64,000 nt of DNA from Tubulanus polymorphus (GCF_964204645.1 NC_134026.1:2170001-2234000); one strand, 5' to 3'. Counted from the first letter of the stretch, positions 11,878 to 24,905 are shown. The notes: a model not told the origin generated them from the sequence alone. Made by a program: numbers and translations.

Positions 11878-14800
11878 ATGACAACAAATATGGCGGCGCC
11901 CATGGTTGTTTACATTTTATTGATACTTATAGTATATTTCTCATATTTCAATGTTAAAGCAGTGTCCTTCGATGAGTGTGAAGCTACTGGTACCTGGGAA
12001 TTCATCGACGAATTCGAGAACAAATCCTTTTACGTTTGCAAGCTTTCTGATTCCTCTGTGAATCAATATGAATGCGGATCAAATGGTCATAGATATACGA
12101 TCAACAAAGAAAAGTTATTTGTCAATGAGCTGAATGTGTCAGATTCAACACTGTTATCATTCGTCGATCTAATGAAATTGCTCACTTATGAATGTGCTAA
12201 GTGCAAAGTTTGCTTCGCGGAGAATTCGAAAAACGTTGACGCCCGTATAAAACCGACAAGTCTTCGCAGACTTCAACATATAAATCACGTTCATCTGGTC
12301 TATATGAATCATCTAGATGTAGGTTACACGACCAATCATTTCTACCCTGGTATACATGTTACCATGCCTGGTTATATCAACAATGTGCTGAACTGGTATT
12401 TCAAAGTGTACTTCCCTCGTGCGATTAAACTTGGTCAAGAATTGAGACGCACGAATTCGTCTGAAACGTTCATTTACACGACACATCCGTGGTTAGTTAC
12501 TATGTATCTGAATTGTCCGCGTTATTTAATCCTGAGTGGAGTTCAGCTACAGGTATATTGTGAATTCACTAAAAATCATTCAAATTTTCTTAGCAATAAG
12601 ATTACAATGTTAGATATAGAAATGCTCTACTCCGAGGAACTGGCCTGAAAATTAATATAGATAATTTTTATAGGTTTATTAGATTTTTAAGACCACAACA
12701 TTTCGGCTGTTATCTGGCTGTTAGTCAACAGCTGAAATGATGTAGTCATCCAAGTTTGATAAGTTACCTATATTGTTAATTTTCTATTTGTGTATTTTCT
12801 TAATGAATTTCTATTATCAGTGCCCAAATAAGGAAGAAATATCATCATTCACTGATGCAGTTAAAAGAGGTGTGATAACTTGGCACGCAGGACCATTGAA
12901 CCAGGAAGCTGAGAATTCCGATGCATATTTATTTAACAATGGTTTGGCAATCAGCGAGGAACTGGATGAACGGTTTGGAATTAAACGCAATTTCCGTACA
13001 CTCAGTCAAAGAGATATACCGGGTAATTTCAAATATTCATTTCATCTTTCAAATTAAGTTCAGTGAAAATGGCTTAAGTCGTTGAGGTTGGGACGACTGT
13101 TGGTGACTTATCCAAGACAACTAGCACTTTGTACAGTGGAACTGCATTATAACAAATTGTATATAATGATTATCAGTTATAACAAACCTAGGATTTTGTC
13201 CATAATCGAAGAATTTCAAAAATTTCTTACTGGATATATAACTTAACTATTAGTTGTTATAACCACCAGATTTTCTGGTCCACTGAAATTCGTTGTAATG
13301 AGGTTCCACTGTAAATTGAATTGGAAAAACAAATCGAGACTCAAAAACACGACTTCAGAGACTGAGACACTTATCAAAAATGACAATTTAATCTAGTTAA
13401 ACAGTATCTTATCTATGTATTTGAATTTAATTTTAGGTATGACGCAGGCTGTTATTCCATTTTTAGCAGCGCACAATATTTCTGCGGTATCAGTGGGTGT
13501 AAACTGGGCAAGTTCTCCTCCCGCGGTACCCAGTCCAAATCGATGGAGATATGGTAATTCTGAAGTTATAACATACTGGCATAAAGGCGGTTACCCGGGC
13601 TCGCCGGGAAAAGATCCGAAACATCCGGGAGGACTCAGTCGTAAAGACTGTCAAATCGTTCAGAATCTCGATCACGCTTTGTGTTTCGCTTTCAGAGCTG
13701 ACAATTACGGCCCACCGGATAATATTCAAGAGATTAAACGCTATTATCGAATATTAAAGGGACAGTTTCCGTCTGCCAACATCAGAGCATCTACTTTAGA
13801 AGACTTTACGGCGTTTTTACACAAAGTAAAATCAGAATTACCAGTCGTGACGTCTGAAATCGGTGATACTTGGATCCAAGGATCGATATCAGATCCTTTG
13901 AAAATATCCGTGTTCAGAGCTATCAAACGAGCGCAGAAGAAATGCTTCGAGATAAAAAAATGCTCCTTGAGCGACTCACGAATACGCAATATGACGAGAT
14001 ACCTGACTAAATTACCAGAACACACTTATGGCATCGCTTCAGCTCTGGACAAAATTCACTGGTCAAACGCCGAATTCTATCCTCGACAATTCACTCAATC
14101 CAGTTTTCAGAACTGTACGAAATCCTGGATATCGCATCGACGATTCAATGATCTGGCAGTCGAAGCATTAATGGATCATCCGCTTGTCAACGATATCAAC
14201 AATCAAATACGAGAACTTCGTCCTAAAATTCCAAATCTAGACGGCTTCGTGAAAAATCCCGATCTCATAAACGACGGCATTAGATGCTCAAATGGCTTAG
14301 TACTGAAAATAAATAAACACGGATCTCTCGTTGAACTTTTTGATGCCAATAAAAACATCCATTGGGCATCGGAATCAACTCCCTTGGGCCAGCTGATTTA
14401 TAATACATATTCAGAAGAAGATACGAGAAATTTGACAAAATATTACGACTATCAGGAAGGCGGTCCGGGTTACTATAAATTGAATGTATCGCGGGCTAGA
14501 CCCGAAAGTAAATCATGGTTTCCCGATGTCGTAGATGTTTATACTAACGGAAATAATTCCGATATTTGTTCGAACGGAATCTACATTCTTCTACAGTTCA
14601 CCAATGTGACTGCCTCGAAAAAATATGGCGCACCGCAAAATATTTGGCTTAAATATCAAATTCCGCACCATTTCGAGAAAACTATCGATATTGAACTGCA
14701 ATACTTCGATAAGAATCCAACACGACTTCCAGAAGCGTTGTTCTTTAATTTCTATCCGGTTCAACTGCCCGGACATCATTGGTTGCTTGAAAAGTTAGGA

Positions 14801-15112
14801 CACATGATCGATCCGAGTAATATAGTTTTAAATGGTAGTCAATACCAACACGGTATCGATCAAACTGTTCAATTTATCGACTCAAATAATCACGGAATGA
14901 TCATTACTGCTAACGATACAAACATAGTTTCTATCGTAACAAAAGAAATGGCTCCTACGCCTTACCCAGCTCCTCTATTCCCGATGAGTAAACCTTTAGC
15001 TGTAGCGTTCAATATTCTAAACAATGTTTGGGAGACGAATTTCATATTTTGGTACCCGTTTCTACCAGAAGATCGACATTTTAAAACGAGGTTTTCTGTC
15101 GTGTTGAATTAA
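11878..15112 (+). CDS. Secreted glycoside hydrolase family 38-like (DUF5054-type) protein
   Basis: Three exons, 11878-12552, 12821-13022 and 13437-15112, join in frame to about 850 residues. ATGs at 11878 and 11890 both precede a hydrophobic signal segment (VVYILLILIVYFSYF); the second has the better Kozak context, so the exact start is open. After the signal the protein has HVHLVYMNHLDVGYT (His145, Asp147), resembling the H-x-D-x-G metal-binding motif of GH38 alpha-mannosidases. Size and overall layout suggest a DUF5054-type protein. The C-terminal half carries many N-x-S/T sites, as expected for a secreted or lysosomal glycoprotein. Whether the catalytic nucleophile and full metal site are kept cannot be judged by eye. 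A poly(A) signal AATAAA lies at 15198. Intron 2 contains a Tigger-like MITE. The family call rests on the motif and memory, with moderate certainty. Confidence 0.75.
13134..13311. mobile_element. Tigger/pogo-like MITE in GH38-like gene intron 2
   Basis: A 178-bp element flanked by TA on both sides. The terminal inverted repeats read CAGTGGAACTGCATTATAAC on the left and, reverse-complemented, CAGTGGAACCTCATTACAAC on the right. These ends are typical of non-autonomous Tc1/mariner-pogo (Tigger) elements. Related sequence recurs at 24808, 29278 and 37687. No transposase ORF is present. Confidence 0.75.
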
Positions 15113-16038
15113 GCATTAAGCGTGCGTGATCTGATAGGCAATCTCCTGCTACTTTTTTAATATCCTTTTGCATCTTTCTTACTGTACAGATTTAGAAAAT
15201 AAAACAATATTTAAAATGAAACTTTCCTGTATTCTAATCATTAATCCGTCTAACGGTCGGACACAATGAAGAGACCTAGCACATAAACAGAGAGATCGAA
15301 TAGTTTACTTAAATATCATAATAGAGGGATTTTATTAAAAGAACAATCGATTATATAATACAGACTAGTGTATATATATAACTATAGCGTCCCAACAATA
15401 ACTATGAATGCAAGCACTGCATGGTTGAACGATGCATAATTCTAACTACCGAAAACTTAAAGCATTGTTGTGTACTTTTTATCGAAATTTGAAATGCTAC
15501 AAAAAATCATCTGACCAGAATACAAAAACATGTAGAAATCAATGGGATCAAGGACTTCTTTAGTTAGGGATAGAAATTTCTTTCCATTATTGACGGTTAG
15601 TTTCTCGCACCTCCCTGAATCGAATGAGTATCTCATCACAGAAACTTCAGGATCACTACAACTTCTCTTGAAATTCACTTTTAATTGAATAAATTATTAT
15701 AAATTTTGATTTGCTGTTATATTTTGTTACAGTATGAGAAACATTTTTAGAACTATACATTATAGTACATAGTCGAAATTATTTTCAAACACAATTATGT
15801 TACCGATAAAGGAATGTAAGTCTATAGGCTGAGAGCTTAGACAAGCACAGTTCATGCCTACTGGATACTCTGATCCAACTACAAACGGGCATGCAATGGG
15901 CAAATACTGCAATGAAAAAACTCAGGACCTTTTCTTAACAAATACGTAGTGACGAATTTTAACTGAAACATAGTCATTGATTCTATTGTATCTTTACTTT
16001 TCAGATGGAGTTTTTTCATAGGACTAAATGAAGGTTTT
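15113..16038. other. Convergent 3' ends of the GH38-like and succinyl-CoA ligase genes
   Basis: This region holds the two facing 3' UTRs. The plus-strand gene has an AATAAA at 15198-15203. A minus-strand poly(A) signal candidate (plus-strand tttatt) is at 15331-15336, which would give the ligase a 3' UTR of about 700 bases. No other coding potential is seen. Confidence 0.45.
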
Positions 16039-18511
16039 CTATAATTTTCCCAATTTCTCCATAAACTGAAAAATAAGAAAGAAAATCGTAATTTTCCAAA
16101 TACACATTCTACAAAGTCAGTGAAAAACATTTGCAAAAATAAAAACATCGAAAAGACTTACGTTTCTCATTGTGGTTCCCATTTGAGCAGGTGACATGGT
16201 TACTTCAACATTAGCTTTGCGTAATGCTTCAATTTTCTCTTCAGCACCGCCCTTACCGCCGGAAATAATCGCACCGGCGTGACCCATTCGTCGACCAGGA
16301 GGGGCTGTTAGACCTGCGATGAAAGCTACCACCGGTTTCGCATCTGGACCCTGAAATTATCAAGGAGAGATTATCATCACCTTTACTATGGGATACATCG
16401 AATAATAGGCCCCAGTTATCAGTATTTGACGCGGTATTAAATTCGTTCAATTAGCTTGAAACAAATCTTAGCACACAACTGTGAAACTGAAGTTCACAGT
16501 TGATTGGTTAGAGAACATTTTTATTTTGTCAGATATTGCCAGTACACAAGTTTTAGAGAAAATCCATTCACAATTAATAATCTTCGCAACAGCTTCAAAT
16601 CTGAAAATTTAAATCAGTGAGTTTGTAGCGATAACTTACTGAGTTGTGTTCAATCAGATATTCAGCAGCTCTTTCTTCAGCTCCACCTCCGATTTCACCA
16701 ATCAATACAATACCTATTACAAATTGATTCAAAAAAGCAGAATTTAGAAACCGATCTACCTCACTGCCGAGACTGGTTTAATAAAACCCGGAGAGTATCA
16801 ATCAACCGACAAACCTTCAGTTTTCGGATCGTTTAAGAATACTTCGAGGCAATCGATGAAATTGGTTCCGTTGAAAGGATCACCACCGATACCAACGCAT
16901 AAAGTTTGTCCAAGTCCGGCTGCGGTAGTCTGATGTACGGCTTCATAGGTGAGAGTTCCAGATCGGGATACAATACCTAGTCATCGATAAATATATAATT
17001 AAATAAATGTACCAAAAGGAATAAACAGTTCATATGAAAAACTACAGCGGTAATCATCCAGTGCTAAAGGCAGGCCAGGCTTCCTAAAGGACCCCCAAAT
17101 TTAAAATTTGAGGACAATCACTGATCACTTCAAGTATTTGTTTCAAAACTTCTGGAATTTATTGATGGGGTGAAGTGTGGAAATTAAAATGGTCACTCGA
17201 TAGACTCGGCAATGCGAGCACAGCATCTAATTGTGCCAATTGTGTAGGACAGACAGCTATCGGGTAGCTTGCAGGATGTAGGTTGAGTACTCACCAATTC
17301 GTCCTTTTCTATGAATGTGACCAGGCATAATTCCTATTTTACATTCACCGGGCTGAAAAATAATGAAATGATTGTAATGGAACAATTGTTAAAACATGAA
17401 TTTAGAACATTGTACATGTATTGTAAAATGAAAACTCATACCATAATGATTCCGGGACAGTTAGGTCCGATCAATCGACTTTTATCCTGTCGTTTTAATT
17501 GGTGTTTAACTTTAACCATATCTTGTTGAGGAATACCTTCCGTAATACACACAATTAAAGGCATTTCTGCATCGAGGGCTTCAGTGATGGCTTTACCGGC
17601 GAAAACTGGCGGCACATATATCACAGTGGCAGTGGCTCCAGTTGCATCTTTAGCTTCTTTGACGGTATTAAATACAGGTAAATTCAAGTGAGTTTTTCCT
17701 CCTTTTCCCGGCGACACGCCACCTACTATGTTAGTTCCATATTCGATGGCTTGTTGACAATGGAAGGTTCCCTAGCAAAACAAGAAATCCAACTCTTAAT
17801 TAAAACAAGATTCATATAATGACTAACTCAGCGATTATCATAATCTATATCATAATACCTGTTTGCCAGTAAAACCCTGGCAGATAACCTTAGTATTTAA
17901 GTCAATTTTAAGGTTACCCCGTGTAGCAGTGTAACAACAGTGGCGAACACCGATAAACCTTTGAACTGAAAGAAAAAATGAAACTTTGTACAATGAACAT
18001 GGTTTTATCGTTAAATGTTATCGTTTTATGTCTCATCATGAATCTTTCTTGCAGAATTCAGAACAACTTCCATTTAGGGTTCCCTTATAGTCAAGTCCCC
18101 AATCTGAACATAATCCAGCCTAACTATAGTACATTAACAATGTCAATAGACAATTGGCAGCATAACCTTGCAGTCTGTGGATTCCTTGTCTACTCCAATA
18201 CCCGCACAGAGGATGCTGCACAATACTATTAATCTATCAGTCACTCGAAACATAGATAAACCGAAAAAAAACACTCCGGCGCCGGCCCCGCACTACTAAC
18301 AAAAAACTGTTTATTTTGATAATTAGTACGACCAATAAAAAGTGACAGCATCCCGAATACTTTCTGTAGACGTTCTAAATACCTATGAAGACCTCTAAAT
18401 ACCTATATACAGATAGAAATATTTCATCTCATTTAATTAACACATTATCGACTGATAAATTACGACATACATACCTGCTAAACGTCCGAAAACACGAGCG
18501 GCGGCTGCCAT
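16039..18511 (-). CDS. SUCLG1: Succinyl-CoA ligase (ADP/GDP-forming) alpha subunit, mitochondrial
   Basis: Eight exons (18475-18511, 17859-17965, 17442-17771, 17295-17352, 16815-16976, 16640-16713, 16162-16350, 16039-16065) join to 327 residues, the usual family length. The enzyme interconverts succinyl-CoA and succinate with substrate-level phosphorylation in the TCA cycle; the alpha subunit binds CoA and carries the phosphohistidine. Visible signatures are a short Arg/Ala-rich mitochondrial leader ([11 protein letters not shown]), [42 protein letters not shown] and [14 protein letters not shown], with the catalytic His at about residue 280. The reading frame is intact and every splice phase agrees. 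It is transcribed divergently from GOLGA7 across about 1 kb. Confidence 0.97.
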
Positions 18512-19547
18512 TTTTGACAAAAGTTGAGTTTCTTCAGGGTGAGGGAAGGACGAGCTCCACAGTTTCCCTTCTTGTTGACCTTGAGATAATTACGCGGACC
18601 ATAATCAAACAAACTAAATTTTCGAAAATCTTCCTGCTAACAGTGATTGGTTTATAAATGAATCATTGATTGATAGATTCATGTGATAATTAATTTCTAA
18701 ATATTTTCATCGGTTATAAATAAACTTTTGCTCAGAGATTTCAAAAGGGTGGAGTCACTCGTAAGGGCATCCATAAAACCTGGATCTAGCTATTCGCTTC
18801 CCTATGTCTGCTGCTCAGTGACATTTCCTCTTTGCAGTTATTTTCCTCCAGTTTTTCAACTCTCCCTTATCTAAAAGAATATATAAAAGAATCGTATATT
18901 AACTTTTATCATCTAATTTGTCTCAGGGGGCAAGTTACACTTCCAAATGATAGTCCACTCTGATATCCTCGTATTTATCACACCCGCAGTAACCCGGATG
19001 TTGTAAGTACTTATCAACATTTTCGCTGAGTTTTTTTGACAGATTTTATCCCTGCAAAATGTCAAATAATCGGGTAAAATGAACGACTTGTATATTCTCC
19101 GTATTCGTGAATTAAAAGTCTAAAAACAAAGCTCTTAATTGTAAAGTGACGTTCTGCCAAAGATCAGTTCTCTCTGATCCAGCCCAGGTCTCTTCTTTCT
19201 CTGAGACATTTCACATTTCTTCGAATTGATTGATTGGAATTGAATTGAATTGGGTATCTAAAATTATTTAGTATTTAGAGGTTCTTATACAGAAAATTGG
19301 GTTCATTGTTAACAAAACAGAACATGTAATTGTAATCATTGCAATTCAATTGAGCCCTTTCTCTTGCGATAGGATAGTATTTGTCTTGCGCGGGCCGGCG
19401 TAGCCTACTGAATGAAAATTGGGTAACACCTAAGCTTTGATTCAGCCTCTACTAGGCTTATTTTGGTTGAGTCATAACAGTAGAATTCACTACAATGCTT
19501 AAACTCATGCGTTATTAGATTTTCTGTTTGTTTTGTAGAATATCAGA
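18512..19547. promoter_or_regulatory. Divergent promoter region SUCLG1 / GOLGA7
   Basis: About 1 kb between two head-to-head start codons. An acceptor-like TTTTGTAG at 19532-19539 just before the GOLGA7 ATG suggests an upstream non-coding GOLGA7 exon within this stretch. No TATA box or repeat family stands out. Confidence 0.4.
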
Positions 19548-20839
19548 ATGGATGATTTGAGTCGTTTACACAACTGTACTAAAGTATTCATTCAGAGAGA
19601 TTTCTCTGAGGGTACGCAAGTGAGGTTTCAAAACAAATTACCCCCTGAACTGGAAGGAAAGGTAACTGATAATTCTTACTCCAAATTAAGATACCTCTAG
19701 TTCGCTTATATCACCTTCGTAGGATGATTACTTTCTGTGAACAAAAACCCTTCGAGCAAAACTTGATAGATGAAGTGAATTGAAGTTCGATAACGATATG
19801 CTTTTAACCTAGAAATATATATTTCTATATTGACTTGAATGGTTTTTTGGATTGATCGGATTTGACTTCAGCGATCAAGTATAACGGGTTTTACCACTTA
19901 CTGTTTCGCGACCTAAATTGAATACAGTGTTTCTATTAATTGCAGATTGAAAGAGCAGCTTTTGAATATACGATGAGTCAGTTAAATGCAATGTTTGAAG
20001 ATGCTGAGAAATTAAGCAGTCGAACGTATTGTGAAAGTTGTTTGGCTTGTATGACGGCTTATTTGTCTTATCTTTGTATGGATACATATTATGAAAAGGT
20101 GGAAAAAAAGATTTATTTGAGAAAAATACAAAACTGTCGAAATTCACTGAACTAATGTCAGCGATTTTATTTTTGCAGTGTTTGAAGAAAATATCACGAT
20201 TCACGCAAGAACAAAATAATACTGTATATGTGCCAAGAGGTTTGATGGTGATTGACCCAGTTGAACGGGGGTTGAGAGTTGTATCCTTTTCCTACTCATA
20301 TTTTAGTTATCGATATTAATAACCATCGTCCGTTATAGCATCGTCCTTTTATTTGATACCAGTGCAACATTTTTGTGTAAAAAACTAATGTTAACTTGAA
20401 TTGATGAAAATATCATACCATTTCCAGGGTCCGATCTAAGGAATGAAGGCCACTTGCCAGGGGGGGCAAGCATATCTGAAATTTTGCTTGCCCCCTCCAA
20501 AAGCTACTTGCCCCACACAGGCAGTCCGATTGGTGGCATTCACATCCGTTGTATAGAGTAGGAAAAAGCTTTGGGACATAAAATTGCACTAAACCCGGGG
20601 GACAAGTGATAATGATAACCTACTTGCCCTGATGAAAATATACTTGTCCCGGGCAATCGGACAAGTGCTTAGATCGGACTCTGATTTCTTACTGAGCTAA
20701 ATTCATTATGCCATGTTGAAATATTGGATAAATATAACAGACTGTAATAACACCGGTAAATAGATAATGATAATCGAGATAATTTCTTCGAATTTGTCCT
20801 TAACAGATTGTTGTAGGTGGAGATTTGTATTTTAAATGA
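19548..20839 (+). CDS. GOLGA7: Golgin subfamily A member 7 (GCP16/Erf4-like)
   Basis: Four exons (19548-19661, 19946-20098, 20179-20280, 20807-20839) join to 133 residues, close to vertebrate GOLGA7. GOLGA7 is a small palmitoylated Golgi protein that binds and stabilises DHHC palmitoyltransferases such as zDHHC9, which modifies Ras. Family signatures are [17 protein letters not shown], the AEKL segment, the cysteine-rich [17 protein letters not shown] and the region [19 protein letters not shown]. The C-terminus is a short, divergent end ([10 protein letters not shown]). A poly(A) signal AATAAA is at 21426. Intron 3 contains a MITE-like element. Confidence 0.95.
20427..20682. mobile_element. 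MITE-like element with GTCCGATCTAAG terminal inverted repeats
   Basis: Perfect 12-bp inverted repeats GTCCGATCTAAG (20429-20440 and 20668-20679, inverted) bound about 250 bp in GOLGA7 intron 3. The interior is rich in repeated CTTGCCC motifs in both orientations. There is no ORF. Superfamily unknown. Confidence 0.6.
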
Positions 20840-21988
20840 ACCGAACCGGTGATATCAGCCCATCCTCGATCAAAACGGAAATCAATTAAACGACGGATTG
20901 TGTTACGTAAACAATGCGGTTTCTCATTCGATTATCGGTACATTTCTATAATCAACGGATTGATACGCGGCAGCGGCGCGGAGGAACAGCACTAATCTAT
21001 TCCTAGATTCCACTCGTTTGAAGATTTAGAAAAGTCTGGATTTATTATAGTTTTCCATGTGTTGAGTCAATTTGTGAGACAATTTGTTATTTTGCGCAAT
21101 CCGGAAAAGAATAAGTAATTTTTTTTATGACATTGTAAATGAGAAATGACTATTTGATTATAAATCATATCTACATATTGAATATTTGTTGCTTCGCTCT
21201 AGATAAATATTTGTATAGCTTATCATACTTACATGTACAAGTGCAATGATAGTTTGAGTGGCTGAAATGTGCTGTAGTCTGTTGCTGAAAATAGTAGCCA
21301 AGTTATGGTAAACTTGCCATTTTCAGCTACTGATCGCAGTCATGTGAAATATATTCACCGGAAATATATTTTAAAAACGTTGCTGATGATAATTAAGTTA
21401 ATGTATTTTAACGTTATGTACTGTAAATAAAGATTCTATATATTCCTTCGATAAACTGCGTATATTCGTTTCAATCATGATTTTCCTTGTTTATCCGTAG
21501 GCTTAAGCAAATTTCAATTCTAGTTGGAGATCGATTCTGGAATACTCTTCTGACAAATTCGTTTCAACCACGTATCCCTATTAAATAATTAGTGGCAGAA
21601 TGTGTAAATCCGGATAGTAGAGAGTTGATTATCTCGACCAGACTGTGTCTATTGAACCATACTAACCTGAGTCCATTCTAACCCGAACGAACCTGAGCCT
21701 GATTTTTCAGGGGGATAGTTAGAATGAATCTTATTCATTTCGGCAATCCCTGAATATCAGCACACTGCACCAGGTTTCCCAGAAAAAAGTTTAAATCTTA
21801 GATCGATATTATCTTTTTTTGTAAAACCGGACCCAGGTACCGGCATCCCGCCCGTCAGGTTTGATGATGTATCGGTTTCTGTTGATACTTAGCAAGGTGT
21901 TGGCCAACGCGGAAGTAAATCGATTTCCGCAAATATTCTTTCAAAAAACCTTTCAAAGAGTCGTAGTTTTCCCTAAACCTTAGCGAAA
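20840..21988. other. GOLGA7 3' UTR and Asterix upstream region
   Basis: From 20840 to about 21450 lies the GOLGA7 3' UTR, ending after AATAAA at 21426-21431. The remainder to 21988 should hold the Asterix promoter and 5' UTR. No further coding sequence or repeat was recognised. Confidence 0.4.
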
Positions 21989-23413
21989 ATGTCATCGCCG
22001 AATAATACTTCTGATGTAAAACGCCCAAACAAAGTTCATAGGTAAATATTTAACCCGGTTTTACTGTTTTTCTGTCCAAAACAAAATTCAACACAAATTC
22101 AAATTAAAAAGCGGTTTATTGTGTTATGCCGGTGTGGCATAATTGTGTTCGTAGTCGTGGAATCGAACCTCATACATTTAACAGGTGACTCAGGAACCAT
22201 CATTACAGTATGGTTCCTAGGTCACCTGCACCCAGGAAATGCAAAAGCCGAAAAGGGCGTTTATATATAACCGCCAATCAGACGGATGGGCTTGCGTTAT
22301 ACCAGCATATTCAATCATGAAACTAGACTACAAACAGGTTACTGGCTAGCAGTAATACCTGGCCTGTAAGATTACTTACTTGTGTTTCTAGTCTTGAGTG
22401 CCAAGCTTCAGCAGCTCTGGCTCTTGCTCTGGTATCACGTCTCCCAAGGGTCAGAGTCTGCTTATGGAAATGTCAATTAGGCCTATCATTATTTAATAAT
22501 GCTCATTTCTTATTTCGATAATGCTTTACTTTTGATATAATTATAGGTATAAACCGCCACCAGCTAATGGACCTTTAGAAGATCCTACACCCGATTACAT
22601 GAATCTTCTAGGGATGGTTTTCAGTATGTGCGGGCTCATGTTGAAGGTACGGTTATAAATATACCCCTTTTTACAAGTTCCTCAAATTTTTAACTGCAAA
22701 TTTCAATAAGTTGAGAAATTTTGATATTCTAATTTTACATACTTGCAGATGAAATGGTGCGCCTGGGCAGCAGTTTATTGTTCATTCATTAGTTTTGCTA
22801 GTTCTCGTTCGTCGGAGGACACTAAACAAATGCTCAGTAGTTTCATGTAAGTTCATATTTTTTTACGAACACGACTCTAAGCATCGTGTATACCGCACCC
22901 AAGATAACAGAGTCTGAGGTTTTAACCCTCCAAGTGCTGGAGATAATTTGAAAATTTAAAAGAATTCCACCTCGATGCATTGTATAATGGGCATGCCATT
23001 AACTCTTTCAGTGCATCTACACCGCAGTGAGGTGTATGAATCGGTTATGGATTTTGCTAGTACACCGCAGTACGGTGTATTGGTGTAATTAGTATTTATT
23101 TTTTATCTCCATTGAAAGATGGTAGCATCTGTCAGACATAGTGAAATATTAGTACCTAACGATACACTGCACCGCTTTGTAGACGCACTATAGTGGTATT
23201 CCCGTTATTCAACACACTAGGGTGGTTTTTTTTAAATTATCTCCAGCACTGTAGGGTATTGATTAGTCAGCACTGAAAGGGTGAAATTACATTTGTAACT
23301 CAGTATGTGTTAAAGATGTCACTTATGATGCATTCGTTTATTTCAGGTTATCGATATCGGCTGTTGTGATGTCATACCTTCAGAATCCACAGCCAATGAC
23401 CCCACCGTGGTAG
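21989..23413 (+). CDS. WDR83OS: PAT complex subunit Asterix (WDR83OS)
   Basis: Four exons (21989-22041, 22547-22646, 22749-22846, 23347-23413) join to 105 residues, the standard length. Asterix is a three-pass ER membrane protein which, with CCDC47, forms the PAT intramembrane chaperone complex for nascent multipass proteins. Recognisable parts are [54 protein letters not shown] and the conserved tail [12 protein letters not shown] poly(A) signal AATAAA is at 23464, about 50 bp after the stop. Introns 1 and 3 hold repeat-like sequence (22182-22228 hairpin; 22921-23290 inverted-repeat element). Confidence 0.96.
22921..23290. mobile_element. Inverted-repeat element, possibly piggyBac-type
   Basis: Within Asterix intron 3, the motif GTGCTGGAGATAATTT near 22937 recurs inverted near 23230-23250. 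A second inverted pair, CTTTCAGTGC near 23004 and GCACTGAAAG near 23270, lies inside. The left end reads TTAACCCTCCAAGTGC, reminiscent of piggyBac ends (TTAA-CCCTTT). The element looks nested or decayed. No ORF. Confidence 0.4.
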
Positions 23414-24807
23414 CACTCATTTCTGTACATTTTAATACTTATTCATTACTTCATTTCTGTGTCAATAAATTATTTGTCAGTTTCACACACTAAGCTTCTC
23501 TCACCTTATTTATTTATGACCGGAGTACATATTTCCTCCCACCAACCTCTCCCCAATTGAAAAATAGCTTTTACATGTACATGTACCAGTAATCATTTTG
23601 GTGGAGATCCATGATTGATGTAGAACTTACTTTTCCATTAATCAACCTCATTAGCGTCAGACCGATGAAATATAATCCTCATTTCTCAAAAGCCAACCAA
23701 CCTGAAACTGATTGAAACCAGAACACTGAGCAATCTTAATTTTCAGTTTCATTTATTTCCGATTATATATAATGCTAAAGATAAAGCAAAACATGTAAAT
23801 TATCATCATTGTTAAATTATCGTTAATTATTGAAAAAGGAATATTCAACAAGTGAAACGTACTTTACATACGTGAAAAAATATCAACAAAACAATATCAC
23901 CGAGTACTGAACGCAGTACAGTGGGTTAAAAATTGAATTGAGTAGAAAATTAAAAAGAAATACAGGCCATTTATAAAGAAAATGAGTGACTAATTTTAAT
24001 ACATTCTTTCAAAATGCTTTGTAAATTATGACCAGATCCGTTCCAAGATCTGTAATTGCCATCGTTCCTTCGCTGCAACCACAGATTCAGTTACGGGAAA
24101 TTTCATGCATACATTCCAATACGTACATACTGACTACATGTATTTTGATTTTGTTCAAAAAGATATTTCGAAACAACAATATAGGCCCTCAAACTCAGTC
24201 GTCACAACGACAGATTGCACATCCTTAAAAAAAGTAGAAATGCACTGTATAGTAAAGAAGCTAGAAAGCGATGTAACATACATTGAGAAAAACTACTGAA
24301 AATATCGACTGAATGACCTACAATGTTGATCGCGGTGGAAATCTGTCACATCTGTACAATTGTTATTCCTATATAAATTATGTTTTAAATATGTTTGCAT
24401 TGAATCTATTTTTTTCATTAGAATTATTGATCCTATGAGATTCACAAACACACCAGCAAATAGTCAGCCAGTTACGAATTATCGAATGTTTTGTGGGGAT
24501 ATGTAATTCAGAAATATTTGTTAGAATTAAATTAGCTTATTCTAATTCGTAATTACATGAATACATAAATCAGAGAAGTTCGCCTGATGATGGCTAATAG
24601 TATTTAGCCAAAAAATATCTTTTTTATCTCAGAACTGTTCATGTTTGGCTGAATTTAAGGTGGGATTTCTCTCGTTATTCATCTTACACGGATATTGTGT
24701 ATTTTCTCGTTTCGTGAAAATAAGCAATATCTACGCAACCAAAATCCAGTTCCACAGTTACAAATTTAATTTAATTCGACTCCTATCAATTAGTTGATTT
24801 CCAATTA

Positions 24808-24905
24808 CAGTAGAACTTCGTTACAACAAACTTCATGGGACCAGAAAATATGTTTGTTATAACCGATAGTTCGTTTTTATCCAGTATGAAAACAAATTTT
24901 TCAAA
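24808..24905. mobile_element. Tigger-like MITE fragment
   Basis: Begins CAGTAGAACTTCGTTACAAC after a TA and continues with ACCAGAAAATATG, then TTATAACCGATAGTTCG and TCCAGTATGAAA. These motifs are shared in the same order with 29278-29448 and 37687 onward. The right terminal repeat is not visible, so the copy is truncated or decayed. Confidence 0.5.

Noticed and set aside
17978-18232. 84-codon plus-strand frame with a signal-like start
   Set aside because: Lies inside a SUCLG1 intron, has no splice context or recognisable domain; probably chance.
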